Positions 14,871-21,614 of a DNA stretch of 21,614 bases are shown here, in pieces (position 1 is the stretch's first letter; each line of letters begins with the position of its first letter). The notes beneath the pieces are model-generated. The model did not search any database. It was not told the DNA's origin and saw only the letters and a list, made by a program, of their open reading frames with translations. This DNA comes from Bacteroidales bacterium (GTDB lineage: Bacteria; Bacteroidota; Bacteroidia; Bacteroidales; UBA7960): the NCBI GenBank assembly GCA_007120675.1, contig SKNE01000042.1, forward strand, positions 1-21,614, in the 5' to 3' direction. The position numbers and the translations under genes are program-made.

Positions 14871-17800
14871 TTATGGGGTGAATAATTCCTTCCATTTGTC
14901 TTCAAAACGCTTTACCAGGTTGTCGCAGGCGTATTCAAAGCGCCTGGCGGGATTGTCTGACGAGGTATGGTGGAGGGCCCTTGTGCTGTTTTGGGCCACC
15001 TCCTTGTCCATTAGGGAGGCCACTTCAAGCATGACATCCGCTGGCGACTCATAGTCAGCCTTCAGTCCGAAGGCCTCATGCAGGGCGATGAGCTGCCTGA
15101 AGGAGGAGTCGGACTGCCGTGCGGCCATCACTTCATCGAACGACTGAATGAACTGCTGGGTATTGGTAAAGCTGCCACCCATCTCTGTGTGCAGGGAGGC
15201 TGGCATGACCAGGTCGGCCATCCGTGCGCTCTCTGTCATGAACAGGTCCTGCACCACGAGAAAGTCCAGCTTGTCCAGCACCCCACGCATCTCTTCTTTG
15301 TTTATGGCGCACCCAAGGGGGTCTTCACCAAAAATGAATGCCTGGCGTATGGCACCCTCCTTCAGCAGCTGCCATTGTTCCTGGTTTATCTCTTCCGGCA
15401 AGGTTTTACACTGCCAGAGCTCCAGCAGTTTTTCACGCCTTTCCGGGTCCGTCATGCTGCCTCCGCCGGGGGCGATGGCAGCGCAGGCACCCATGTCGAA
15501 CAAGCCCTGGGCGTTGTTTTTTTCCTTGAGGATCAGCAGGCCGTTGGCTGTCTTGCCTGACTTGCCCGTGATCAGGCAGAGGTTATGCAGCTCGTGGCAG
15601 GTGTTGGCAGAGAGGTTCTTTTCGGAGGCCATGATCACCGCATGCATTTCGCGGTTGAACCCCTCGGCAAACTGAGCTATCTCACCGGGGGTGCAGCCTG
15701 CCTGCGCTGTCAGCTGATCAAAGTCTTCGGACAGCACCTTCTCCCTGTAGGCGTCGAACCCGGTGCAATGGTCATCGATATACACCCGGTTTTCCAGCTG
15801 GTTGTGCAGTATGTAGTGGATGCCCGCCTTCACAAAATGATAGGCCGAGTTGATGGAGGTTATGCCGGTGGCCTTATGGGCCATGGAGCTATTTCCCCGG
15901 CTGGTGATCAGGTGGATGGGCACCCCTTTTCTTACGTGGCTGTTGTAGGCGTAATAGCCCGGCACGGCATTTTCTTCATTGATCTCACTGTCCAGCACGT
16001 AAATCCTGCCCGCCATGTGCAGCTGATCCATGGCCACGCTGTGGCGACTGTTTTCAAGGTATCCGGAGCCGCGGTCCATATAATGGAAGCTGCTCACGTT
16101 GTTGGTTCCCACTCCGGCCCGGGCCAGCTTCTGCACCAGGTAGATCTCCTCATTGGTGAGTCGCGCCCCCGTGTAAAATGCCATCTTCTCCGTTTCTTCC
16201 CCCTCCATTTTCTCCCGGATCAAGTCGTAGGCTTCCTGGAAGGATATGGGCAGAAATTCTCCGTCCACTTTCTTCATGGGGGTGGTAATGCGATTGGGAT
16301 CGTTCAGGTAGTGGTAGCCAAACTTGGCGTACCTGCATATGGAGCCATCCTTGTTCACCAGTCCCTTTTCGCCTGTAACCCTGCCCACGAATCCGCTTTT
16401 ATGGTGCAGCTTGATGTGGCAGCCCACCGAGCAGTAATTGCAGATGGTGCTTACGTACTCCATCTTCACCGGCATGGTCTTGAAGGGTACATTTTCAGTG
16501 ATGGCGCCGGTGGGGCAGGTGTCGATGCACAGTCCGCACGATTCACACAGGGTGTCTTGCAGCCGTCCGTCCATGCTGGGCGCCACATAGGTCTCGAAGC
16601 CCCTGTTTACCAGTCCCAGGGCACTGGCCCCGTTCACTTCGGAGCAGATACGTATGCAGCGGGAGCACAGGATGCACTTGTTGCTGTCGATCTCCACCAG
16701 CGGGTGGCGGAAGTCCACCTCATACTTTTTGTAGTCGCCTCCAAAACGTTGTTGCTCAGCCTGGTAGTCATTGGCATATTTTTTTAGGTCGCAGCTGTGC
16801 AGTTCTGAGCATCCGCACTCGATGCAGCGCTTTGTTTCGTTGACGGCCTGCCTGTCGGCGTAGCCCAGTTCCACCTCGTCGAAATTGTCCCTCACGGCCG
16901 GGTCCAGTGTGGGCATCTCTTCCCTTGACTGGTTTACAAAGTAGCCGTTGTAATCGGATTTGTCCTGTTGCTCGAAGTGGTCTTTCTTGCTGAGGAACTC
17001 TTTGGGTGGCGGACTGACTGCCTCTCCGCGCAACCATTTGTCGCAGCTTTGTGCGGCCACCTTCCCCTGGGCGATGGCTTCGATGAGGGTGGCGGGTCCG
17101 GTGACACCGTCGCCGCAGGCAAACACATTCTCGATGGAGGTTTGCAGGCTGTTGCGGTCTGCGTCGATGTCCCCCCAGCGGTTCAGCTTGAGTGGTTGTC
17201 CGGCGTGCTCGCTGATGTTATCCATGAAGTTGACCACGGTTTTCTGGCCGATGGCGGCGAGTATGTAGTCCAGCTGCACATCGAACTCCGAGCCTTCAAT
17301 TTTTACGGGTCTGCGGCGTCCGGAGGCATCTGGCTCACCCAGCTCCATGCGGATGCATGTGAGGGACTCCAGCTTACCATCTGCATCTTTGTTCACCCTG
17401 GCCGGTGCGGTGAGGAACAGGTAGTTGATCCCTTCCAGCTTCGATTCGTGGATCTCTATGGGGTTGGCGGGCATCTCCTTTTCGGTCCGCCTGTAAATCA
17501 CCGTCACCTCTTCGGCACCGCAGCGCTTGGCGGTTCTGCAACAATCCATGGCGGTGTTGCCGCCACCGATCACCGCCACTTTCTTACCGGTGAAATCGTA
17601 TTTCTGTCCGCTCATCTCCATGTTACGCAGGAAGTCGATCCCGCTGAAGATGTTTTCGGCATCGTCATTTTCACAGCCTATGCCGGTCCCTTTCTGGGAG
17701 CCGATGGCCAGGATGGTGGCATCAAAGTCCTGCTTCAGCTCCTTATAGCTCAGGTTGTCGCCCAGCCGTTTGTTGTAGTGGATCTGAACACCCAGTCCGG

Positions 17801-18563
17801 TGATCCCTTCGATCTCCTTTTCTATCACGTCGTTGGGCAGCCTGTAGGGGGGGATGCCATAACGGAGCATGCCGCCGGCGTGGGGGCTTGCCTCAAAGAT
17901 CTCTGCATGGTGTCCCTCTTTGGCCAGGAAGTAGGCAGCGGTGAGTCCACCGGGCCCTGCCCCGATGATGGCCACTTTCTTCCCCGTGGGCGGTTTCACA
18001 CTGGGCATGAAGCGGTCTTCGGAAAACATGTCGATATCGGATGTATACCGTTTCAGGTAGTCTATCCCCACCCCGATATCTTCCAGCAGGTTTCGGCGGC
18101 AGACCAGTTCGCAGGGTCGCACGCAGACCCGGCCGCATATGGCTGGCAGGGGGTTGGTTTCCTTGATCAGTTCAACCGCTTCGCGGTGTTTCCCTTTGCT
18201 GATCATGGAGATGTATCCTTGCACGTCCACCCCGGCTGGACACTCCTCGCGGCAGGGGGGTGCACAGTCGGCGTAGTGGTTGCTTACCAGCAGCTCAAGG
18301 GAAAATTTCCGGCTTTTGTGCACGCGGTCGTTATCTGTTTCGATGCGCATGCCTTCGGTGATCCTGGTTGAGCAGGCAGGTTGCAGTCCGCGCATGCCAT
18401 CCACCTCGACCACGCACAGGTAGCAGGATGAAAAGGGTTCCAGGCGCTCATCGTGGCACAGGGTGGGGATGTGGATGTCCAGTCGCCGGGTCAGTTCAAG
18501 GATGCTTTCACCCCTGAGGCCCTGGACGATTCTGCCGTTTATGATGATGTTCAGTTTACTCAT
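14871..18563 (-). CDS. Fused [2Fe-2S]-GltD/NfnL-like-[4Fe-4S]-NuoG/FdhA-like oxidoreductase subunit
   Basis: A 1230-residue iron-sulfur flavoprotein, probably cytoplasmic. An N-terminal plant-type [2Fe-2S] domain has C36, C47, C50 and C64. A GltD/NfnL-like module (about 97-515) carries its [4Fe-4S] cysteines (C100, C104, C108; C143, C147, C151, C155), an FAD fold (GAGPGG, 201-206), a second nucleotide fold (GGGNTAMD) and IYRRTEKEMP, whose arginines bind the NADPH 2'-phosphate in relatives. Further sites are C580/583/585/591, C630/633/636/640 and C673/676/679/683. From about 705 comes a formate dehydrogenase/NuoG-like domain (CNYCSVGC, C743, GTNNV, NNAQGLFDMGA, GSFTNT). The catalytic Cys/Sec-His of formate dehydrogenases is missing: GTNNV is followed by SSFHYMDRG. 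I therefore do not call it a formate dehydrogenase. With the NuoE/F-like partners it could move electrons among NADH, NADPH and ferredoxin, perhaps by bifurcation. Confidence 0.87.
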   Translation of the reverse strand: MSKLNIIINGRIVQGLRGESILELTRRLDIHIPTLCHDERLEPFSSCYLCVVEVDGMRGLQPACSTRITEGMRIETDNDRVHKSRKFSLELLVSNHYADCAPPCREECPAGVDVQGYISMISKGKHREAVELIKETNPLPAICGRVCVRPCELVCRRNLLEDIGVGIDYLKRYTSDIDMFSEDRFMPSVKPPTGKKVAIIGAGPGGLTAAYFLAKEGHHAEIFEASPHAGGMLRYGIPPYRLPNDVIEKEIEGITGLGVQIHYNKRLGDNLSYKELKQDFDATILAIGSQKGTGIGCENDDAENIFSGIDFLRNMEMSGQKYDFTGKKVAVIGGGNTAMDCCRTAKRCGAEEVTVIYRRTEKEMPANPIEIHESKLEGINYLFLTAPARVNKDADGKLESLTCIRMELGEPDASGRRRPVKIEGSEFDVQLDYILAAIGQKTVVNFMDNISEHAGQPLKLNRWGDIDADRNSLQTSIENVFACGDGVTGPATLIEAIAQGKVAAQSCDKWLRGEAVSPPPKEFLSKKDHFEQQDKSDYNGYFVNQSREEMPTLDPAVRDNFDEVELGYADRQAVNETKRCIECGCSELHSCDLKKYANDYQAEQQRFGGDYKKYEVDFRHPLVEIDSNKCILCSRCIRICSEVNGASALGLVNRGFETYVAPSMDGRLQDTLCESCGLCIDTCPTGAITENVPFKTMPVKMEYVSTICNYCSVGCHIKLHHKSGFVGRVTGEKGLVNKDGSICRYAKFGYHYLNDPNRITTPMKKVDGEFLPISFQEAYDLIREKMEGEETEKMAFYTGARLTNEEIYLVQKLARAGVGTNNVSSFHYMDRGSGYLENSRHSVAMDQLHMAGRIYVLDSEINEENAVPGYYAYNSHVRKGVPIHLITSRGNSSMAHKATGITSINSAYHFVKAGIHYILHNQLENRVYIDDHCTGFDAYREKVLSEDFDQLTAQAGCTPGEIAQFAEGFNREMHAVIMASEKNLSANTCHELHNLCLITGKSGKTANGLLILKEKNNAQGLFDMGACAAIAPGGGSMTDPERREKLLELWQCKTLPEEINQEQWQLLKEGAIRQAFIFGEDPLGCAINKEEMRGVLDKLDFLVVQDLFMTESARMADLVMPASLHTEMGGSFTNTQQFIQSFDEVMAARQSDSSFRQLIALHEAFGLKADYESPADVMLEVASLMDKEVAQNSTRALHHTSSDNPARRFEYACDNLVKRFEDKWKELFTP

Positions 18564-18612
18564 TTTAACTGGGCTGTTTCTGTTTGGTATGGATGATTGT
18601 TAAGGGGACTGG

Positions 18613-18630
18613 CTGCCACTGCCGTGGCAG
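18613..18630 (-). promoter_or_regulatory. Perfect 7-bp hairpin in the spacer after the NuoF-like gene
   Basis: CTGCCAC (18613-18619) and GTGGCAG (18624-18630) are perfect inverted repeats around a 4-base loop. On the minus-strand transcript the hairpin begins 4 bases after the NuoF-like stop codon (18635-18637) and ends about 50 bases before the next ATG (18563). No U-run follows, so a full terminator is unlikely. A processing or mRNA-stability element, or a partial attenuator setting subunit ratios, is more plausible. Confidence 0.45.
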
Positions 18631-18634
18631 GTCC

Positions 18635-20413
18635 TCACGATACTTTGATGGCTTCAAATTTGCAGCGGGTAAAGCACACCCCGCATTGAATGCACAGGTC
18701 CTGGATGATTTTATGCACCTGTTTCTTTTCCCCTTCGATGGCGTCCACGGGGCAACCTTTGATGCAGGCCATGCACCCGGTGCAGTTTTCATCAATCACC
18801 GTGTATGTCAGCAGCTTTTTACAGCTGATGGCGGGACATTTTTTGTCCCTGATGTGTGCCTCATACTCATCGCGGAAATACTTGATGGTTGTCAGCACGG
18901 GGTTGGGAGCGGTTTGTCCCAGGCCGCAGAGGGAGCTGTCTTTGATGGTTTCCGCCAGGTCTTCCAGCATCTCGATATCGCCCTCTTTTCCTTCACCTTC
19001 GGTGATGCGGGTGAGTATCTCCAGCATCCTTTTGGTACCCAGGCGGCAGAAGGTGCATTTGCCGCAGCTCTCCTTCTGTGTAAAATCCAGGAAGAACCTG
19101 GCGATGTCCACCACGCAGGTGGACTCGTCCATGACCACCAGTCCACCCGAGCCCATGATGGCCCCGGTGGCGTTGACGGAGTCATAATCCACCTGGGTAT
19201 GCCCCAGGTGTTCGGGGATACACCCGCCGGATGGTCCCCCCAGCTGTACTGCCTTAAACTTCTTGTCGTCCACTATGCCGCCACCCAGCTTATGGATCAC
19301 ATCCTTGATGGAAATGCCCATGGGCACCTCAACCAGTCCCCCGTGGCGAATCTTACCGGTGAGGGCAAAAACCTTTGTCCCCTTGCTTTTTTCCGTCCCG
19401 TATTGGGCATATGCCGCTGGTCCGTGGTAAATGATCCAGGGAATGTTGATGAAGGTTTCCACATTGTTGATGTTGGTAGGGCTCTTGCAAAGGCCTGACT
19501 CGGCGGGGAAGGGGGGGCGTCGCCGCGGCATGCCCCTTGCCCCTTCTATGGAGGCGATCAGGGCTGTTTCCTCGCCGCAAACAAAGGCGCCGGCGCCTTC
19601 CTTGATGATGATGTCGAAGTCGAATCCGCTGATGCCAAAGACGTCTTTGCCAAGGTATCCCTTCTCCCTTGCCTGCCGGATGGCGATGTTCAGGCGCTTA
19701 ATGGCCAGCGGGTATTCGGCCCGGCAGTAGATATATCCTTCACTGGCCCCGATGGCAAAACCGCATATGATCATCCCTTCCAGCACACCGTGGGGGTCTC
19801 CTTCCAATATGGACCGGTCCATGAAGGCCCCGGGGTCCCCTTCGTCGGCATTGCATATGACGTACTTGCGTTCCGACTGGTTGTTGCGGGCAAACTTCCA
19901 TTTCATTCCCGTGGGGAACCCACCGCCGCCGCGGCCCCTGAGGCCAGAGTCCAGCACGGCCTGTATCACCTTGTCGGGATCCATGTGGCTGTCGGCGATT
20001 TTGCGTATGGCCTGGTAGCCGTCCCTTTCTTCGTATTCTTCGATGGACTCCGGATCGATGTGGCCGCAGTTGCGCAAGCTGATCTTGACCTGTCCGTCGA
20101 AAAAGGCCTGGTCTGCCGCCTTGATTTTGTCGGACTGCACGATGTAGTCTGCGATGGGGGTGAATTTCCTGATGTGCTTGTCGATGATCTCATCCACCCT
20201 TGGGATGTCCACTTCACCGTAAAGGTAGCGCCCCGTGTCATCGATCACCTCCACCAGGGGCTCCTTGTAGCACATCCCGACACAGCTGGTTTTCTTGAGT
20301 TCAATGTCCAGCTTATCGCTATCGATGATGCGTTGAAACTCCCTGAAGGTTTTTGAGGCCCCCGCAGCGATGCCGCAGCTTCCCAGTCCCACAATAACTT
20401 TGGTTTTTGTCAT
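18635..20413 (-). CDS. NuoF/HydB-like NADH-binding flavoprotein subunit with C-terminal 2x[4Fe-4S] ferredoxin domain
   Basis: A 592-residue protein. A thioredoxin-like N-terminal domain (1-80) has only C13, C44 and C48. The NuoF core follows, with the NADH/FMN loops GLRGRGGGGFPTG, NADEGDPGAFMDRS and GAGAFVCGEETALIASIEG, then NNVET and the [4Fe-4S] motif ESCGKCTFCRLG with a later CGLG. The last 60 residues are a bacterial-type two-cluster ferredoxin (CTGCMACIKGCP and CIQCGVCFTRC). This layout is that of HydB-type subunits in soluble NAD-linked hydrogenases and formate dehydrogenases, not of complex I NuoF, which lacks both end domains. It should oxidise or reduce NAD(H) at FMN and pass electrons to ferredoxin-type centres. 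The NuoE-like gene ends 12 bases upstream and the large fusion subunit starts 71 bases downstream, so the three are very likely one enzyme. Confidence 0.92.
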   Translation of the reverse strand: MTKTKVIVGLGSCGIAAGASKTFREFQRIIDSDKLDIELKKTSCVGMCYKEPLVEVIDDTGRYLYGEVDIPRVDEIIDKHIRKFTPIADYIVQSDKIKAADQAFFDGQVKISLRNCGHIDPESIEEYEERDGYQAIRKIADSHMDPDKVIQAVLDSGLRGRGGGGFPTGMKWKFARNNQSERKYVICNADEGDPGAFMDRSILEGDPHGVLEGMIICGFAIGASEGYIYCRAEYPLAIKRLNIAIRQAREKGYLGKDVFGISGFDFDIIIKEGAGAFVCGEETALIASIEGARGMPRRRPPFPAESGLCKSPTNINNVETFINIPWIIYHGPAAYAQYGTEKSKGTKVFALTGKIRHGGLVEVPMGISIKDVIHKLGGGIVDDKKFKAVQLGGPSGGCIPEHLGHTQVDYDSVNATGAIMGSGGLVVMDESTCVVDIARFFLDFTQKESCGKCTFCRLGTKRMLEILTRITEGEGKEGDIEMLEDLAETIKDSSLCGLGQTAPNPVLTTIKYFRDEYEAHIRDKKCPAISCKKLLTYTVIDENCTGCMACIKGCPVDAIEGEKKQVHKIIQDLCIQCGVCFTRCKFEAIKVS

Positions 20414-20425
20414 GATATGATGGAC

Positions 20426-20947
20426 TTAATTGTTTTCACTTCTTCGTATTTCACGGATGATTTTGACTGCCTGCTTTGGGGTGAGCTTGCCGTAGGTTTC
20501 ATCTCCGATCATCATCACCGGCGCCAGTGAGCAGCAACCCAGGCAGGCTACCGTCTCCACGGTGAATAGGCCGTCGGAGGTTGTCTCACCGTCTTTGATC
20601 TGGAGGGTGTCCAGTATCTCGTCGGTGATGGCGGTAACGCTTTGGACATGGCAGGCGGTCCCGTGGCACATCTTTACAATGTGCTTTCCTGCGGGGACGA
20701 GGCGGAACTGGGCGTAGAATGTGGCCACTCCATACATCTCATTGAGAGCCAGTCCCGTTACCTCATGAATGCGGTAAAAGGCCTCCCTGGGCAGGTAGCC
20801 GTAGATGTCCTGCGTGCCCTGGAGCAGCGGAATGAGGTTGCCTTTTTTGTTCTTATACTGCTGCAGCAGCCCTTCCATCAGGCTGAGGTCCGGTTGGTCC
20901 TTCACCGTGTCGGTGTTCTTGGGATGATTGATTCGTTGTATGCGCAT
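20426..20947 (-). CDS. NuoE/HydC-like [2Fe-2S] thioredoxin-fold subunit
   Basis: A protein of 173 residues from the chosen start. The frame is open to an ATG at 21085, but the extra 46 residues are encoded by A/T-rich sequence, rich in Phe, Lys and Ile and unlike any NuoE N-terminus, so I start at ATG 20947 (MRIQRINHPK). The helical N-terminal domain has LIPLLQGTQDIYGYLP, typical of NuoE. The thioredoxin fold carries the [2Fe-2S] cysteines as C-x4-C in MCHGTACHVQS and C-x3-C in VACLGCCSLAP. The GVATFYAQF segment is also diagnostic. In relatives the subunit binds the NuoF-like flavoprotein and may tune or store electrons. It is the first gene of the operon and is followed after 12 bases by the NuoF-like gene. 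Confidence 0.92.
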   Translation of the reverse strand: MRIQRINHPKNTDTVKDQPDLSLMEGLLQQYKNKKGNLIPLLQGTQDIYGYLPREAFYRIHEVTGLALNEMYGVATFYAQFRLVPAGKHIVKMCHGTACHVQSVTAITDEILDTLQIKDGETTSDGLFTVETVACLGCCSLAPVMMIGDETYGKLTPKQAVKIIREIRRSENN

Positions 20948-21246
20948 GGGGCAGATCAATTGTGATGTTTCGATGCGAAAAATACATAAAAATGGTGAAG
21001 CCGCATATTCCCGAAAAAAAATTGTTTTTTTTAAAAATATTTGGTTAATACAGAAAAATTTCTTAAATGGACCGACCTGCTTCACGCTGAGCGGTATGCT
21101 TGTACCATTGGCTAGAGATCACGGACCCAGGGGCTTTTACCGGGAAACCCATTCAGGCCTTAGTGCCTCAATGCTTGCATCTGATGGTCATTGCGCGGAT
21201 CACGGCGTGTAATTTCGCCTGAAAAAAAATCATATACATTTGCATT
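20948..21246. other. Divergent intergenic region between the NuoE-like operon and the last gene
   Basis: About 299 bases without a supported gene. Bases 20975-21065 are strongly A/T-rich compared with the rest of the window (long A and T runs near 21014-21060), as expected for a promoter region. A weak minus-strand -7 candidate TATTTTTC (20984-20977, one mismatch to TAnnTTTG) lies about 30 bases before the NuoE ATG, without a good -33. Bases 21066-21200 show no clear signal. The + strand promoter of the next gene is at the right edge. Confidence 0.5.
21235..21242 (+). promoter_or_regulatory. -7 promoter element directly before the last gene (possible leaderless start)
   Basis: TACATTTG is a perfect TAnnTTTG match. 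It ends only 4 bases before the ATG at 21247. In Bacteroidota the transcript starts a few bases after this element, so it would begin at or within a base or two of the A of the ATG. No exact -33 TTTG is present; the nearest is TTTCG near 21214. Confidence 0.5.
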
Positions 21247-21573
21247 ATGATTGGTGGATACAAGATCATCACCTTATGCGGCAGCACGCGCTTTAAGGAG
21301 GCCTTCATGGAGGCGCAAAAGCGCCTTAGCCTGGAGGGGCACATTGTGATCAGTGTGGGACTGTTTGGCCATTCGGGCGATGTGGAGGCCATGGATGAGA
21401 AGACAAAAGCCATGCTGGATGACATGCACAAACGGAAGATCGACCTGGCCGATGAGATCTTTGTGATCAATGTGGATGGATACATCGGCAGCAGCACCCG
21501 GGACGAGATCCGCTACGCCCTTGCCACGGGCAAGGCCATTCAATACCTGGAAGCACCAACTGGGGAAGGATGA
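21247..21573 (+). CDS. Small Rossmann-like protein, DUF4406/nucleoside 2-deoxyribosyltransferase-like
   Basis: A 108-residue protein. It begins with a beta-strand and KIITLCGSTRF, the phosphate/sugar-binding turn seen in this superfamily. A helix and a second strand follow (GHIVISVGLFGHSGD), then KIDLADEIFVINVDGYIGSSTRDEI, where the GYIGSSTRDEI part is the usual conserved end, and a last helix and strand (GKAIQYLE). Relatives are annotated as DUF4406 or nucleoside 2-deoxyribosyltransferase-like. The true transferases cleave or exchange the base of deoxynucleosides, but for this short group the reaction is uncertain. It is a single gene, divergent from the NuoE-like operon. The start is fixed by the motif. 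Its promoter nearly touches the ATG, and a hairpin follows the stop codon. Confidence 0.8.
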   Translation: MIGGYKIITLCGSTRFKEAFMEAQKRLSLEGHIVISVGLFGHSGDVEAMDEKTKAMLDDMHKRKIDLADEIFVINVDGYIGSSTRDEIRYALATGKAIQYLEAPTGEG

Positions 21574-21576
21574 CCG

Positions 21577-21611
21577 CCCTGCCGTTTCCTGCCGCTGGGC
21601 AGTTGGCAGGG
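21577..21611 (+). terminator. Nested inverted repeat after the last gene, terminator-like
   Basis: Three bases after the TGA (21571-21573), CCCTGCC (21577-21583) pairs perfectly with GGCAGGG (21605-21611). An inner CTGCC (21589-21593) pairs with GGCAG (21598-21602) around a 4-base loop. A U-run would lie beyond the window edge, so intrinsic termination cannot be confirmed. Confidence 0.4.
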
Positions 21612-21614
21612 AGG

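Noticed and set aside
16968..18371. 467-residue + strand open frame opposite the GltD-like region, and similar long antisense frames (15585-16787, 18584-19498, 2245-2994)
   Set aside because: All mirror well-supported minus-strand genes, have no domain pattern and have no promoter or ribosome-binding context. Long antisense frames are common in DNA of this composition.
14871..18563. Formate dehydrogenase or [FeFe]-hydrogenase large subunit
   Set aside because: The Cys/Sec-His of formate dehydrogenase is missing, and no H-cluster cysteine motifs are present.
14871..20947. Part of respiratory complex I (nuo operon)
   Set aside because: No membrane subunits or NuoB/C/D/I genes are adjacent, the NuoF-like protein has HydB-type end domains, and the NuoG-like protein contains a GltD module.
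20948..21085. N-terminal extension of the NuoE-like protein to ATG 21085
   Set aside because: The 46 extra residues come from A/T-rich promoter-like DNA and do not resemble NuoE. ATG 20947 gives the usual length.

Overview
The window reads as chromosomal DNA of a member of the Bacteroidota, probably an anaerobic or microaerophilic one. Three reading frames end in type IX secretion (T9SS) type A sorting domains. Several genes are preceded by the Bacteroidota promoter element TAnnTTTG. LpxB shows an outer membrane with lipid A. A NuoE/NuoF-type iron-sulfur flavoprotein cluster with a rubrerythrin suggests anaerobic redox metabolism. I cannot name a genus. Gene density is high, GC content looks moderate to high, and I see no tRNA, rRNA, phage, IS element or CRISPR array.

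Left part (1-7735). The window opens with the C-terminal end of a T9SS cargo protein on the + strand. It converges on a minus-strand operon running HlyD-type adaptor (6921) -> VTC-domain protein -> DUF4956 membrane protein -> large secreted CotH-kinase protein (166). The genes are tightly packed and a good -33/-7 promoter precedes the first one. CotH, VTC and DUF4956 genes are recurrent neighbours in bacteria. The CotH protein has an odd N-terminus: a 204-residue block with two half-domains at its ends sits inside another domain. A YugP-type membrane zinc metallopeptidase lies upstream on the same strand.

Middle part (7929-14363). surE, a 91-residue membrane protein and lpxB form a compact + strand operon. 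A 413-base gene-free stretch follows, holding three clean copies of a 55-bp tandem repeat and a promoter-like element. Next comes a 1273-residue T9SS cargo protein with four lectin-like (choice-of-anchor J) modules, CARDB-like spacers, a PKD domain and a PEGA/CarboxypepD-like domain.

Right part (14403-21614). A minus-strand operon runs NuoE-like -> NuoF-like -> a 1230-residue fusion ([2Fe-2S], GltD/NfnL-like FAD/NADPH module, several [4Fe-4S] sites, NuoG/formate-dehydrogenase-like domain) -> rubrerythrin. The molybdopterin-type domain lacks the Cys/Sec-His of formate dehydrogenases. With NADH, NADPH and ferredoxin-type sites all present, I infer a soluble NAD(H)/NADP(H)/ferredoxin enzyme, possibly electron-bifurcating. 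This is the best candidate for an under-described system here. The last gene, a DUF4406/nucleoside deoxyribosyltransferase-like protein, has a promoter so close to its ATG that its mRNA may be leaderless, and is followed by a terminator-like hairpin.
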